The translations under genes were made by a program, and so were the position numbers. Source: Ferrovibrio sp. (GTDB lineage Bacteria > Pseudomonadota > Alphaproteobacteria > Ferrovibrionales > Ferrovibrionaceae). From it: a DNA stretch of 64,000 bases. Within the stretch, counting starts at the first letter, position 1. Each line of letters opens with the position of its first letter. The stretch spans positions 62,001-126,000 of the forward strand of contig NZ_JAOZVR010000077.1 of NCBI RefSeq assembly GCF_025869515.1, written 5' to 3'. Shown here piece by piece: positions 28,963 to 38,260 of the stretch. Under the pieces are notes generated by a model. That model had not been told where the DNA came from, ran no database searches, and saw only the letters and a list, made by a program, of their open reading frames with translations.

Positions 28963-31900
28963 TCATCCATGCCTGTGCATCATGGCGAACGGTTCGTTGC
29001 CGTCCGACTGCGCCGCAACATAGGTGCCCTGCAATCCAAGGAAACCCGCCGACATGGCAAAGGCCTGCTGCTCGCGGATGCGCTCGACCTGATCGACGCG
29101 CTTGCGGATCACGTAGCAGATTTTTCCGGTATCGATCTCGCAGATGATCGTGCAACCGCCGCGATACTTGATCCCGCCGGCAGTGAATTTCTGCGTGATC
29201 TCGATCACCACATTATCGAGAACGGTCTTGCCATCAGGGCTGACGCGGCGCAGGGGCCGCACGGAATGCACCTCGATCCGCGACAGCCGCCCCGTGATGC
29301 CGTCGATGATTCTCACTTGCGGTGACGCAATCCTGATCAGCCCGAGGCCGCTCAGAACGGTATCGCTGGTGGCGGGGTCATGCAGGAAGACATGGAGCTG
29401 CCGCGCATGATCGTTGGAGGTGATATATCTCTCGTACCGGTCGCCATCGGCCTTCCAGGCCTTCGACATCGACTGCAGCAGCGGTTGCAGACCGGGAACG
29501 GCGAATTCCGGCGCTTCCCAGCACAACGCATCCGCCGAGAGGTTGTTGACTCCCTGCGGATAGATGCCACGGTCGCGGAAAGCCTCGATGAAGGCCACGC
29601 GGTAAAGCCGGCCCTCTTCGCCGGTCACCAGGTCGCGGTCGGCCGTGATCAGGGCGCGCAGGTATTCGCCGAAGGTGAGATCGACCGGCGGACAGTAATC
29701 CAGCGCGCGGATGCAGATGATCAGCACACGGCTGGCGATCTTGGCCGCCATGGCCGCCAGCTGCTCGGTCAGCTCGTAGGGAATATGGCCGTCTGGCAGG
29801 ATTCCGCTGCCGCCAGTGGCAAGACGGAACAGGCTTTCCGTGCTGTTGTCGTAGATTTTCACGAAAGCCGCAAAGATGGCGGCAACCAGGACGGCACCGC
29901 GCGCATGCGGCTGCTCGGCGCCGTCAAGGGCGTCGCGCCGGGGCGGTGTACCGACAGCATCGCGCAGGGCCTTGCGCTCACCGATGGCCTGGCCGAATTC
30001 GCGCGCAAGTTCGCCCAGAGCGCCCGGCAGGTCGAGGCGCCCGCGCGACCGGGCGATCTTGTCGCGCAGCACATCTGGCATAGTGAAGTGCTGGAACAGA
30101 GCCACCACATCGGCGAAAGCCTCGTGGAAGGCGATCATGTCCAGACCAGATGGCTCCTTGTAACGCGGGTGCAGACCATCGAGCAGTGCATGGGTGGTTT
30201 CATGCACAATGATATCATGCGACAGGCAGGTGAAGACCACGCCGCCGGGCAGGTTGTCGCCGACATCGGCAGCGGTGGCCATGAAATATCCGAACAGCAG
30301 AGCGCGTTTCTCGGGGCTATAGAAGGCATTGGCCTCGTGCAGGGCATGCGGATAGATCCGCAGGCGGCGCACGAAATGATAGCGTCTTTGCGCGCCGGTG
30401 CCGTCGAGCCGTTCGGCCCAGAATGCGGGACGCCCGAGTGCGTGCTCGAAATGGCCGATGGTTTTCATGGCCACCGCATAGACCATCTGCTGGTGAAACT
30501 GCGGATTGCCGATGCTGGGCGGCAGGCCGTTCTGCACCAGCAGTTCCGGCCGGTTGAGATCGACCGGCGCATAGGCCGCATTCTTCGAAGGATCTATATC
30601 GACCACATCCAGATATTCGCCACGGGGGCCCTCTCCCAGATCCGGCTCCCAGGGCACGTCGATCTCGGTGTGGTTGAGCCTGTAGCTGTCTAGCCGCGTG
30701 CCGGCCGAGGGATCTGAGGCATAGACCTGCAGCTTACGCTTCTGCGGCTTCGGCACGCGCGGCGACAGGTTGTGCAATGCGCGCCGGCTCGCGTTCGGCA
30801 ACTCCGCGGACGGCGGCGGCGCTTTCGCTTCGTCGACGGGGACGGTAATGCCGCTCCGGCGCAGCTCGGAAGCCAGGTGCTCCTTCAGCGTCTGTGAAGC
30901 GGAGGGTTCGTCGAGCAGGGCCTCGAACAGCCTCTGCCGCGTGATATTCCTGCCATTCTCGATTTCGATCAGCAGCTGTTCCACCGCATGAGACCGCTGG
31001 CTGATCTGCAGGGCTTCCAGCTCCAGCATCCGTTGCGCCTGCGTGGGCGCCGACACGCCCAGGCCGGTAAGACCCCGGATCAAGGCGAAGGCGGCAGAAT
31101 CCTCTTCCTGCCGATGCAACTGCTGTTGCGGCTGAGGCTGCTGCTGCAAAGCGCCTTCGGCGCGCAACAGGCCATGGCCGAAATATTTCAGGAGTGCACG
31201 GTCATTCGGCTGCCCGGCCGCATCGAACAGGGCCTGACGGGTCGCCTCGACACGCATCCAGCCTTCCGGATAGGCCTCCAGAGCGGCGTGGTGGTGCTGC
31301 ATCCACAGCGCCGCCGCCGCCGCCACCTGCGGAGTGGCCGAGGAGGTGCCGTTGCCATCCCAATCGACCAGGTCAGGGCAACCGATTTTCGCCCAGGGTA
31401 CATTCGGCGTGTAGGCGGCCATCGCCGTATCCATCTTATCCCGCGGGCCATAGCAGCCTGCCATTTTGCGGATCGGCAGATCGGCCCAGGGCCGGCCATC
31501 GGCCATGACGCCGCAGGCAGCCACCACGCGCTTGAATCGCGCGGGATATACGATGTAACGCGTCGGCAGGTTGCCGTAATTGTTACCTGCCGCCGAGACC
31601 ATGAAGATGCCGCGTTCATACAGCGCATTGACCGCATCGGCCCAGGCGCCCGATGCCAGCCCACCCATGCTCATCGTCACCACGCTGACGCGCTTGTCCG
31701 GATCGTCCCAGAGGCCGTGGACGTAGTCGAGCGCCTTGGCGATCGCGCTGTTGCGGAACAGCAGCACCGAACTGGCGACCCGGATCGGCACGACCTCGAG
31801 CTGATGTGCACCGCCCAAGGGCTTGTTTGTCGTATCGAAACTGCTGCCCGCCAGCAGCGCCAGGGTTGCCGTGCCATGGCCGCGATTGGTCAGCGGGCCA

Positions 31901-32511
31901 TTGCCGGTCTGGTCGCTGGCATCGCCTGCACTCTCGCCGGAGACGAAATTGCGCTGCAGGTCCCGGCGCAGGTTTTTCGGCAGCGTGCGATGCTGCGGGT
32001 CGAAGCCGGTGTCGAGATGCGCGATGCGCACCTGCTGCCCCGGCAGCGACGGCTGGCTGACGCCGGCCCGTGCCAGCTGGAGCTGCGAATGGCCGTCGTT
32101 GAGGAACCAGTCATGCGACGGCTCCGTGGCGTAGACATCGGAATCCTGTTCGACGGGCTTGCCGCAGACATTGGCCAGGCCCAGAAGATCGCGGCCAGGC
32201 GGAATCGACAGCCATTCCTGCTCAAGATCGGGTTCGGCCAAGGTCACGACCGACTGGCCGGCAAAGCCCAGCCCTTCGTTCATCAGCTGATGACAGATGT
32301 CCCAGGCATTGTCAGTCCCACTGGCGGCTGCAGCCTCGAACCAGACCGGCCGGGCCGCCGCGCCGAGCGCTGCGCCTGCCTTCGGCTTTTCGATATTCGG
32401 CAACAGGCGTTCAAGCTTGATTTCCGCCCTTTTCCCTCCGGCCAGTGCCAGCTGTCCTGCAGTGGCCTGTGGATGCGCCTTTACAAGCAAACGCAGCTGA
32501 TGATCGCTCAT
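28963..32511 (-). CDS. Double protease: subtilase (S8) fused to an HExxH gluzincin
   Basis: A 1182-residue protein without signal peptide or membrane segment. Residues 155-450 are a subtilisin domain with a complete set of catalytic residues: Asp167 (AHLDTGFD), His212 (NRGHGTAT), oxyanion Asn310 (SAAGNNYG) and Ser390 (GNGTSSATP). A Gln-rich linker (455-470) and a helical segment follow. Residues about 640-990 contain a thermolysin-like zinc site: HETTH (770-774) and a downstream FHEAFADV whose Glu797 would be the third ligand. A beta-rich C-terminal region (1050-1140) ends the protein. GGGGGAGA precedes the ATG at 32511. A perfect hairpin sits at 32531-32554 and the MBL gene is coupled downstream. 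Substrate unknown. Confidence 0.88.
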   Translation of the reverse strand: MSDHQLRLLVKAHPQATAGQLALAGGKRAEIKLERLLPNIEKPKAGAALGAAARPVWFEAAAASGTDNAWDICHQLMNEGLGFAGQSVVTLAEPDLEQEWLSIPPGRDLLGLANVCGKPVEQDSDVYATEPSHDWFLNDGHSQLQLARAGVSQPSLPGQQVRIAHLDTGFDPQHRTLPKNLRRDLQRNFVSGESAGDASDQTGNGPLTNRGHGTATLALLAGSSFDTTNKPLGGAHQLEVVPIRVASSVLLFRNSAIAKALDYVHGLWDDPDKRVSVVTMSMGGLASGAWADAVNALYERGIFMVSAAGNNYGNLPTRYIVYPARFKRVVAACGVMADGRPWADLPIRKMAGCYGPRDKMDTAMAAYTPNVPWAKIGCPDLVDWDGNGTSSATPQVAAAAALWMQHHHAALEAYPEGWMRVEATRQALFDAAGQPNDRALLKYFGHGLLRAEGALQQQPQPQQQLHRQEEDSAAFALIRGLTGLGVSAPTQAQRMLELEALQISQRSHAVEQLLIEIENGRNITRQRLFEALLDEPSASQTLKEHLASELRRSGITVPVDEAKAPPPSAELPNASRRALHNLSPRVPKPQKRKLQVYASDPSAGTRLDSYRLNHTEIDVPWEPDLGEGPRGEYLDVVDIDPSKNAAYAPVDLNRPELLVQNGLPPSIGNPQFHQQMVYAVAMKTIGHFEHALGRPAFWAERLDGTGAQRRYHFVRRLRIYPHALHEANAFYSPEKRALLFGYFMATAADVGDNLPGGVVFTCLSHDIIVHETTHALLDGLHPRYKEPSGLDMIAFHEAFADVVALFQHFTMPDVLRDKIARSRGRLDLPGALGELAREFGQAIGERKALRDAVGTPPRRDALDGAEQPHARGAVLVAAIFAAFVKIYDNSTESLFRLATGGSGILPDGHIPYELTEQLAAMAAKIASRVLIICIRALDYCPPVDLTFGEYLRALITADRDLVTGEEGRLYRVAFIEAFRDRGIYPQGVNNLSADALCWEAPEFAVPGLQPLLQSMSKAWKADGDRYERYITSNDHARQLHVFLHDPATSDTVLSGLGLIRIASPQVRIIDGITGRLSRIEVHSVRPLRRVSPDGKTVLDNVVIEITQKFTAGGIKYRGGCTIICEIDTGKICYVIRKRVDQVERIREQQAFAMSAGFLGLQGTYVAAQSDGNEPFAMMHRHG

Positions 32512-32530
32512 CGGCTCTCCCCCTTTGCTG

Positions 32531-32554
32531 TGCACGACTCTTTATAGTCGTGCA
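32531..32554. promoter_or_regulatory. Perfect inverted repeat upstream of the double-protease gene
   Basis: TGCACGACT-ctttat-AGTCGTGCA: a 9-bp perfect inverted repeat with a 6-base loop, 20 bases before the protease start. No T-run follows on either strand, so an operator or a 5'-UTR hairpin controlling translation is more likely than a terminator. Confidence 0.6.
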
Positions 32555-32642
32555 ATCTAGCACTACGCCTCCATAGGTAGAAAGATCGGAAAAATTAAAC
32601 CTCAGCTACGGGTTGCTTGCTGAGAGGGATATTCAGTCCATT

Positions 32643-32672
32643 TGACGTCACACAATGTTCATGTGATGGTCA
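32643..32672. promoter_or_regulatory. Imperfect inverted repeat before the DeoR-type gene
   Basis: TGACgTCACA and TGTGAtgGTCA are arranged symmetrically around 9 bases, about 70 bases before the regulator start. It is a candidate operator either for that regulator or for the divergent protease unit. Confidence 0.4.
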
Positions 32673-32740
32673 TTTCAACGAAATAAGCGGCTGTCAGTGT
32701 TTATTTGAACATGAAGAGCCGCACGGGACAGGAAACGACC

Positions 32741-33553
32741 ATGGCTGCCGGATCACCGGCCGATGACCGCGCGCGCCTCATCATGGAGGCGGTGCGCCGG
32801 GACGGCTACCAGACCATCGATGCGCTGGCCGCGCTCTGCGGCGTGAAGCCCTATACCACCCGCCGCGACGTGATCGGTCTGTGCGACCGCGGGCTGCTGC
32901 GCCGGAAACATGGCGGCGTCGAACTGCCGCCCGAGGGCGAAAATCTCGCCTATCCCGCGCGCCAGGTGCTGAACATCGAAGCCAAGCGCCGTATTGCCGA
33001 ACTGGTGGCGCGTGCCGTACCCGATGCCGCCACGCTGTTCTTCGGCATCGGCACCACGCCGGAGCAATGCGCGCTGGCGCTGACCGAGCATCCCGGCCTG
33101 CGGGTGATGACCAACAACCTCAACGTGGCGATGGCGCTCGCCCGTAATCCCTCCTGCGAGATCACCATTGCCGGCGGGCGGGTGCGCAATCTCGACCGGG
33201 ACGTGGTGGCCGCCGAGGCGCATGGCTTTTTCAGCAACTTCGCCGTCGATATCGGCATCTACGGCGTCGGCGCCGTGGCCGAGGATGGCACGCTGCTGGA
33301 TTTCGGACCCGACGAAGTGGCGATGCGCCGCAACCTCGCGCAGCACTGCCGCCAGCGCTTCCTGGTGCTCGACCATTCCAAATTCGGCCGCGACGCCACC
33401 GTGCGCGGTGGCCATATCACCGAGGCCACCGCGGTCTTCACCGACCGGCCGGTGCCGCCCGCCATCGCCGGCCAGCTCAAGGAAGCCGGCGTCCGTCTCG
33501 TCGTCTGGTCCGACGACGCCAGTGAATCTGCATCCAACAACGGGAGAGGCTGA
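32741..33553 (+). CDS. DeoR/GlpR-family transcriptional regulator
   Basis: A 270-residue regulator. Residues 8-62 are the DeoR winged helix (RDGYQTIDALAALCGVKPYT, then TTRRDVIGLCDRGLLRRKHGG). The C-terminal sugar-phosphate-sensing domain carries FFGIGTTPEQCALAL, TNNLNVAMAL and GGRVRN, where the DeoR family binds phosphorylated ligands such as glycerol-3-phosphate. AGGAA precedes the ATG at 32741. It ends 2 bases before the importer operon it probably controls. Since the operon ends in a GpdQ-like phosphodiesterase, a glycerol-phosphate signal is plausible. Confidence 0.9.
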   Translation: MAAGSPADDRARLIMEAVRRDGYQTIDALAALCGVKPYTTRRDVIGLCDRGLLRRKHGGVELPPEGENLAYPARQVLNIEAKRRIAELVARAVPDAATLFFGIGTTPEQCALALTEHPGLRVMTNNLNVAMALARNPSCEITIAGGRVRNLDRDVVAAEAHGFFSNFAVDIGIYGVGAVAEDGTLLDFGPDEVAMRRNLAQHCRQRFLVLDHSKFGRDATVRGGHITEATAVFTDRPVPPAIAGQLKEAGVRLVVWSDDASESASNNGRG

Positions 33554-33555
33554 TT

Positions 33556-34566
33556 ATGTTGAAACGCGTCCTTCTTGCCAGCGCATTGGGCATCGCCGCA
33601 CTGATCGGCGTTGCCGATGCAAACGCGCAGCAGCGCGCCATCTGCTACAACTGCCCGCCGGAATGGGCCGACTGGGGCTCGCAGCTCAAGGCGATCCAGG
33701 CCAGGCTCGGCATCCAGGTGCCGCCGGACAACAAGAATTCCGGCCAGGCCATCGCCGCCCTGATCGCCGAGAAGGCCAACCCGGTCGCCGACGTCACCTA
33801 TCTCGGCGGCATCGCCGCCGATCCGGCCAAGGATGCCGGCGTGCTGACGCCCTACAAGCCGAAGAACTGGGAGAAGATTCCCGCCGACCTGAAGGATCCG
33901 GACGGCTACTGGTTCACCATCCATTCGGGCACGCTCGGCCTGTTCGTCAACAAGCAGGCGCTGGGCAACAAGCCGGTGCCGCAGAGCTGGGCCGACCTGC
34001 TCAAGCCCGAATACAAGGGCCTGGTCGGCTATCTCGATCCCACCTCGGCGGCCGTCGGCCAGCTCGGCGTGATGGCGGTGAACCTGGCGCTCGGCGGCAG
34101 CTACGACAACCTCGATCCGGCGATCAAGTATTACAAGCAGCTCGCCAAGAACGAACCGATCGTGCCGAAGCAGACGTCTTATGCCCGCGTGATCTCGGGC
34201 GAAATCCCGATCCTGCTCGATTACGACTTCAACGCCTATCGCGGCAAATACACCGACAAGGCGCCGGTCGAGTTCGTGATCCCGAAGGAAGGCAGCGTGG
34301 TGTTCCCCTATGTGATGGGTCTGGCCAACAAGGGTCCGAATGCGGAAAACGGCAAGAAGGTGCTGGACTTCGTGCTGTCGGATGAAAGCCAGGCCATGTG
34401 GGGCAACGCCTATCTGCGTCCGGTCTTCGCCCAGCATCTGTCGAAGGAATCCAAGGCGAAGTTCCTGCCCGATGCCGATTACGCCCGCGCCAAGCCGATC
34501 GACCTGAAGAAGCTGGCTGCCGCGCAGGCCAAGATCGTCGAGCGTTACCGGAACGATGTGAACTGA
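33556..34566 (+). CDS. ABC importer substrate-binding protein, family 1 (PotD/Fbp-like)
   Basis: A 336-residue periplasmic protein with a Sec signal peptide (MLKRVLLASALGIAALIGVA, cleavage after ANA near 24). The mature protein has the family 1 solute-binding pattern of polyamine, iron and phosphonate importers: ADVTYLGGIAADPAKDAGVL, WFTIHSGTLGLFVNK, SWADLLKPEYKGLVGY. An early Cys pair (ICYNCP) is unusual. It is followed by two permeases, an ATPase and a GpdQ-like phosphodiesterase, which suggests a glycerophosphodiester or another phosphorylated polar compound as substrate. Confidence 0.9.
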   Translation: MLKRVLLASALGIAALIGVADANAQQRAICYNCPPEWADWGSQLKAIQARLGIQVPPDNKNSGQAIAALIAEKANPVADVTYLGGIAADPAKDAGVLTPYKPKNWEKIPADLKDPDGYWFTIHSGTLGLFVNKQALGNKPVPQSWADLLKPEYKGLVGYLDPTSAAVGQLGVMAVNLALGGSYDNLDPAIKYYKQLAKNEPIVPKQTSYARVISGEIPILLDYDFNAYRGKYTDKAPVEFVIPKEGSVVFPYVMGLANKGPNAENGKKVLDFVLSDESQAMWGNAYLRPVFAQHLSKESKAKFLPDADYARAKPIDLKKLAAAQAKIVERYRNDVN

Positions 34567-34628
34567 TGTGAAGACGGCAGGGCGGTGGCGACACCGTCCT
34601 GCCGATTATCCGGAGGAAACGGCACGCA

Positions 34629-35447
34629 ATGCGCCGGGAAACCCAAAGACTGATTCTGCTGCTGCTGCCGGCGGGGATTTTCTTCACCGGCTTTTTCCTC
34701 ATTCCGATGGCCGATCTGTTCATGATCGGCGGCAGCGGCAAGACCGGCTGGGCCGCCTATGCCGCGATCCTGACCGACCGGAATTACTTCAACAGCCTGA
34801 TTTCCACCCTGGCGGTGGCGGCCGCCACCACAGTGGCGACGCTGATCATCAGCGGTATTTCCGGCGTGTTCCTGCAGCGCCACAAATTCCCCGGCAATGC
34901 CGCGCTGGTGGCGATGCTGACCTTTCCGCTGGCGTTTCCCGGGGTTGTCATCGGCTTCATGGTGATCATGCTGGCCGGCCGCCAGGGCCTGATCGGCCAG
35001 ATCACCCAGGCCGTGACCGGCGAGAAAGTGGTGTTCGCCTATTCGATGGCCGGCCTGTTCATGGGCTATGTCTATTTCTCGGTGCCGCGCACCATCCTGA
35101 CCGTGATGGCCGCCGCCGAAAAGCTCGACCCGAAACTGGAAGAAGCCGCCCGCTCGCTCGGCGCCTCGCCGCTGCGTGTCGTGCGCGATGTCATCATCCC
35201 GGGCCTGAAACCGGCCTTCATCTCGGCCGGCGCGATCTGCTTCGCCACCGCGGTCGGCGCCTTCGGCACGGCATTCACGCTGGCCACCCGCATCAACGTG
35301 CTGCCGATGGTGATCTATACCGAGTTCACCCTGTCGGCCAATATCGCCATGGCGGCCGCGCTCAGCTTCGTGCTCGGCGCCGTCACCTGGATCGTGCTGG
35401 CGCTGGCGCGCACCGCCGCCGGTTCCACCGTCGCGGCCGCAGGGTAA
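34629..35447 (+). CDS. ABC importer permease 1 (PotB/PhnU-like)
   Basis: A 272-residue membrane protein with six predicted helices. The EAA loop is LEEAARSLGASPLRVVRDVI (about 158-177). It begins MRRETQRLILLLLPAGIFFTG with the first helix and follows CGGAGGAAACGG. It pairs with the permease at 35453 to form the heterodimeric channel. The arrangement of binding protein, two permeases and ATPase matches the polyamine/opine/phosphonate importer type. Confidence 0.92.
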   Translation: MRRETQRLILLLLPAGIFFTGFFLIPMADLFMIGGSGKTGWAAYAAILTDRNYFNSLISTLAVAAATTVATLIISGISGVFLQRHKFPGNAALVAMLTFPLAFPGVVIGFMVIMLAGRQGLIGQITQAVTGEKVVFAYSMAGLFMGYVYFSVPRTILTVMAAAEKLDPKLEEAARSLGASPLRVVRDVIIPGLKPAFISAGAICFATAVGAFGTAFTLATRINVLPMVIYTEFTLSANIAMAAALSFVLGAVTWIVLALARTAAGSTVAAAG

Positions 35448-35452
35448 GCGCC

Positions 35453-36258
35453 ATGAAAAACAGATGGCTCTTCACCCTGCAGCTCGGCTTCACGCTGATC
35501 GTCTGCGCTTTCCTGATCGTGCCGGTGATCCTCTCCATCCTCGCCGGCCTGACGGTGAATTACCTGGTCGGTCTGGAAAGCGGCCTGACGCTGCGCTGGG
35601 TCTTCGAGGTCTGGGACGGCTATCGCGACACCATCTTCCTGTCCATCGGCCTGTCGCTGGCCTGCCTGGCCGTCACGCTGGTGATCGGGATTCCCACCGC
35701 CTATGTGCTGGCCAAACGCCAGACCGCGCTCGGCCGCGTGATCGAGGAAATGCTGGTGATGCCGGTGGCCGTGCCGGGTCTGGCCACCGCGCTGGCGCTG
35801 ATCGTCACCTATGGCAGCCTGTCGGGTTTCCGCACCTCCTGGGCCTTCATCCTGGTCGGCCATGTGCTGTTCACCCTGCCCTTCATGGTGCGCAGCGTGC
35901 TGGCGGTGCTGAGCGCCATCGACCTGAAGACGCTGGAGGAAGGTGCGGCATCGCTGGGCGCCGGTTTCATCGACCGCTTCCGCCATATCGTGCTGCCGAA
36001 CTGTCGCGCCGGCATTCTCGCCGGCTCGCTGATGGTGGTGACGCTGTCGATGGGCGAATTCAACATGACGTGGCTGCTGCACACACCGTTCACCAAGACG
36101 CTGCCGGTCGGCCTGGCCGATGCCTATGCCTCCCTGCGCCTTGAAATCGGCAGCGCCTATACGCTGGTGTTTTTCCTGATGATCGTGCCGCTGCTGCTGG
36201 CCCTGCAGGCCTTCGCGCAGCCGCGCCTGAAAAAATTCGTTGCCGAGGATGATGCAAC

Positions 36259-36262
<4 letters not shown>
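35453..36262 (+). CDS. ABC importer permease 2 (PotC/PhnV-like)
   Basis: A 269-residue membrane protein with six predicted helices. The EAA loop is LEEGAASLGAGFIDRFRHIV (about 162-181). The start is the ATG at 35453, with AGGG upstream and 5 bases after the first permease stop. Its TGA stop overlaps the ATPase start as ATGA. It ends with the basic KKFVAEDD tail that commonly faces the cytoplasm in this family. Confidence 0.92.
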
Positions 36263-37296
<1,034 letters not shown>

Positions 37297-37307
37297 GTTT
37301 GTAACCT

Positions 37308-37400
37308 CGTCACCCCGGGCCCAAGAAGGCTCTCTTTGGCCGGGGTCTCGTTTTTCCTGTATCACAAAAAAATGGGATTCCCGCTTTCGCGGGAATGACG
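37308..37400. repeat. Dispersed GC-rich palindromes, copy 3
   Basis: A cgtcaccccgggcc...ggccggggtctc hairpin followed by GGGATTCCCGC-tttc-GCGGGAATGACG, the latter a unit common in proteobacterial genomes. It separates the ATPase from the phosphodiesterase gene, and a T-run (37350-37354) between the hairpins could weaken transcription there. Confidence 0.65.
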
Positions 37401-37420
37401 GAAGGAAGAAGGAGTGCCCC

Positions 37421-38245
37421 ATGCTGATCGCCCAGATCACCGACACCCATATCAAGCTGCCCGGCAAGCTGGCCTACCGGAAGGTCGACACGGCGGCGAT
37501 GCTGGAACGCTGCGTCGCCGAACTGCAGGCGCTGAAGCAGCAGCCTGACCTGATCCTGCTGACCGGCGATCTGGTCGATCTCGGCCGGCCCGAGGAATAC
37601 GACCATCTGAAGGCAATCCTGAGCCCGCTGCAGCAGCGCATCATCGCCATACCCGGCAATCACGACGAACGCGATGCGATGCGCGAGGCCTTTGCCCATG
37701 GCGGCTATCTGCCGCGGGAACGCGGCAGTTTTCTGCAATTCGCCATCGACGATGACTATCCGCTGCGCATCATCGGACTGGATACGCTGATCCCGGGCCA
37801 GGGCGGCGGCGAGCTTTGCGCGGAGCGCCTGCGCTGGCTGGATGCCACGCTGACACAGCAACCGGACCTGCCCACCCTGGTGATGATGCATCATCCGCCC
37901 TTCATCACCGGCATCGGTCATATGGACAGGATCGGCCTGAAGGGCGCCGCCGAGTTCGAAGCCATCGTGGCACGGCATCCGCAGATCAGACTGATCCTGT
38001 GCGGCCATCTGCATCGCACCATCCGCGCCGATATCGGCGGCCGCACCGCGCTGACCTGCCCGAGTCCGGCACATCAGGTGGCGCTGGATATCGATGCCGA
38101 TGCGCCCAGCCGCTTCACCATGGAGCCGCCCGGTTTCATGCTGCACTGGTGGAACGGCGGCCGGCTGATCAGCCATACGGCCGCCATCGGCGATTACGAC
38201 GGCCCGCATCCCTTCCACGGGCCGGACGGCAGGCTCATAGACTGA
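37421..38245 (+). CDS. GpdQ-like class III phosphodiesterase (metallophosphoesterase)
   Basis: A 274-residue binuclear metallophosphoesterase. The metal motifs are in order: DTH (QITDTHIK, residues 8-10), GDLVDLGRPEEY (about 49-60), GNHDE (about 80), MMHHPP (about 152-157) and GHLHR (about 194). The RPEEY and HHPP neighbourhoods match glycerophosphodiesterase GpdQ and the related cyclic-nucleotide phosphodiesterases. No signal peptide, so it acts in the cytoplasm on an imported substrate. GAAGAAGGAG precedes the ATG. It lies 124 bases after the importer ATPase and is likely the operon's last gene. Confidence 0.9.
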   Translation: MLIAQITDTHIKLPGKLAYRKVDTAAMLERCVAELQALKQQPDLILLTGDLVDLGRPEEYDHLKAILSPLQQRIIAIPGNHDERDAMREAFAHGGYLPRERGSFLQFAIDDDYPLRIIGLDTLIPGQGGGELCAERLRWLDATLTQQPDLPTLVMMHHPPFITGIGHMDRIGLKGAAEFEAIVARHPQIRLILCGHLHRTIRADIGGRTALTCPSPAHQVALDIDADAPSRFTMEPPGFMLHWWNGGRLISHTAAIGDYDGPHPFHGPDGRLID

Positions 38246-38260
38246 GCAGGCTGGGACTGA

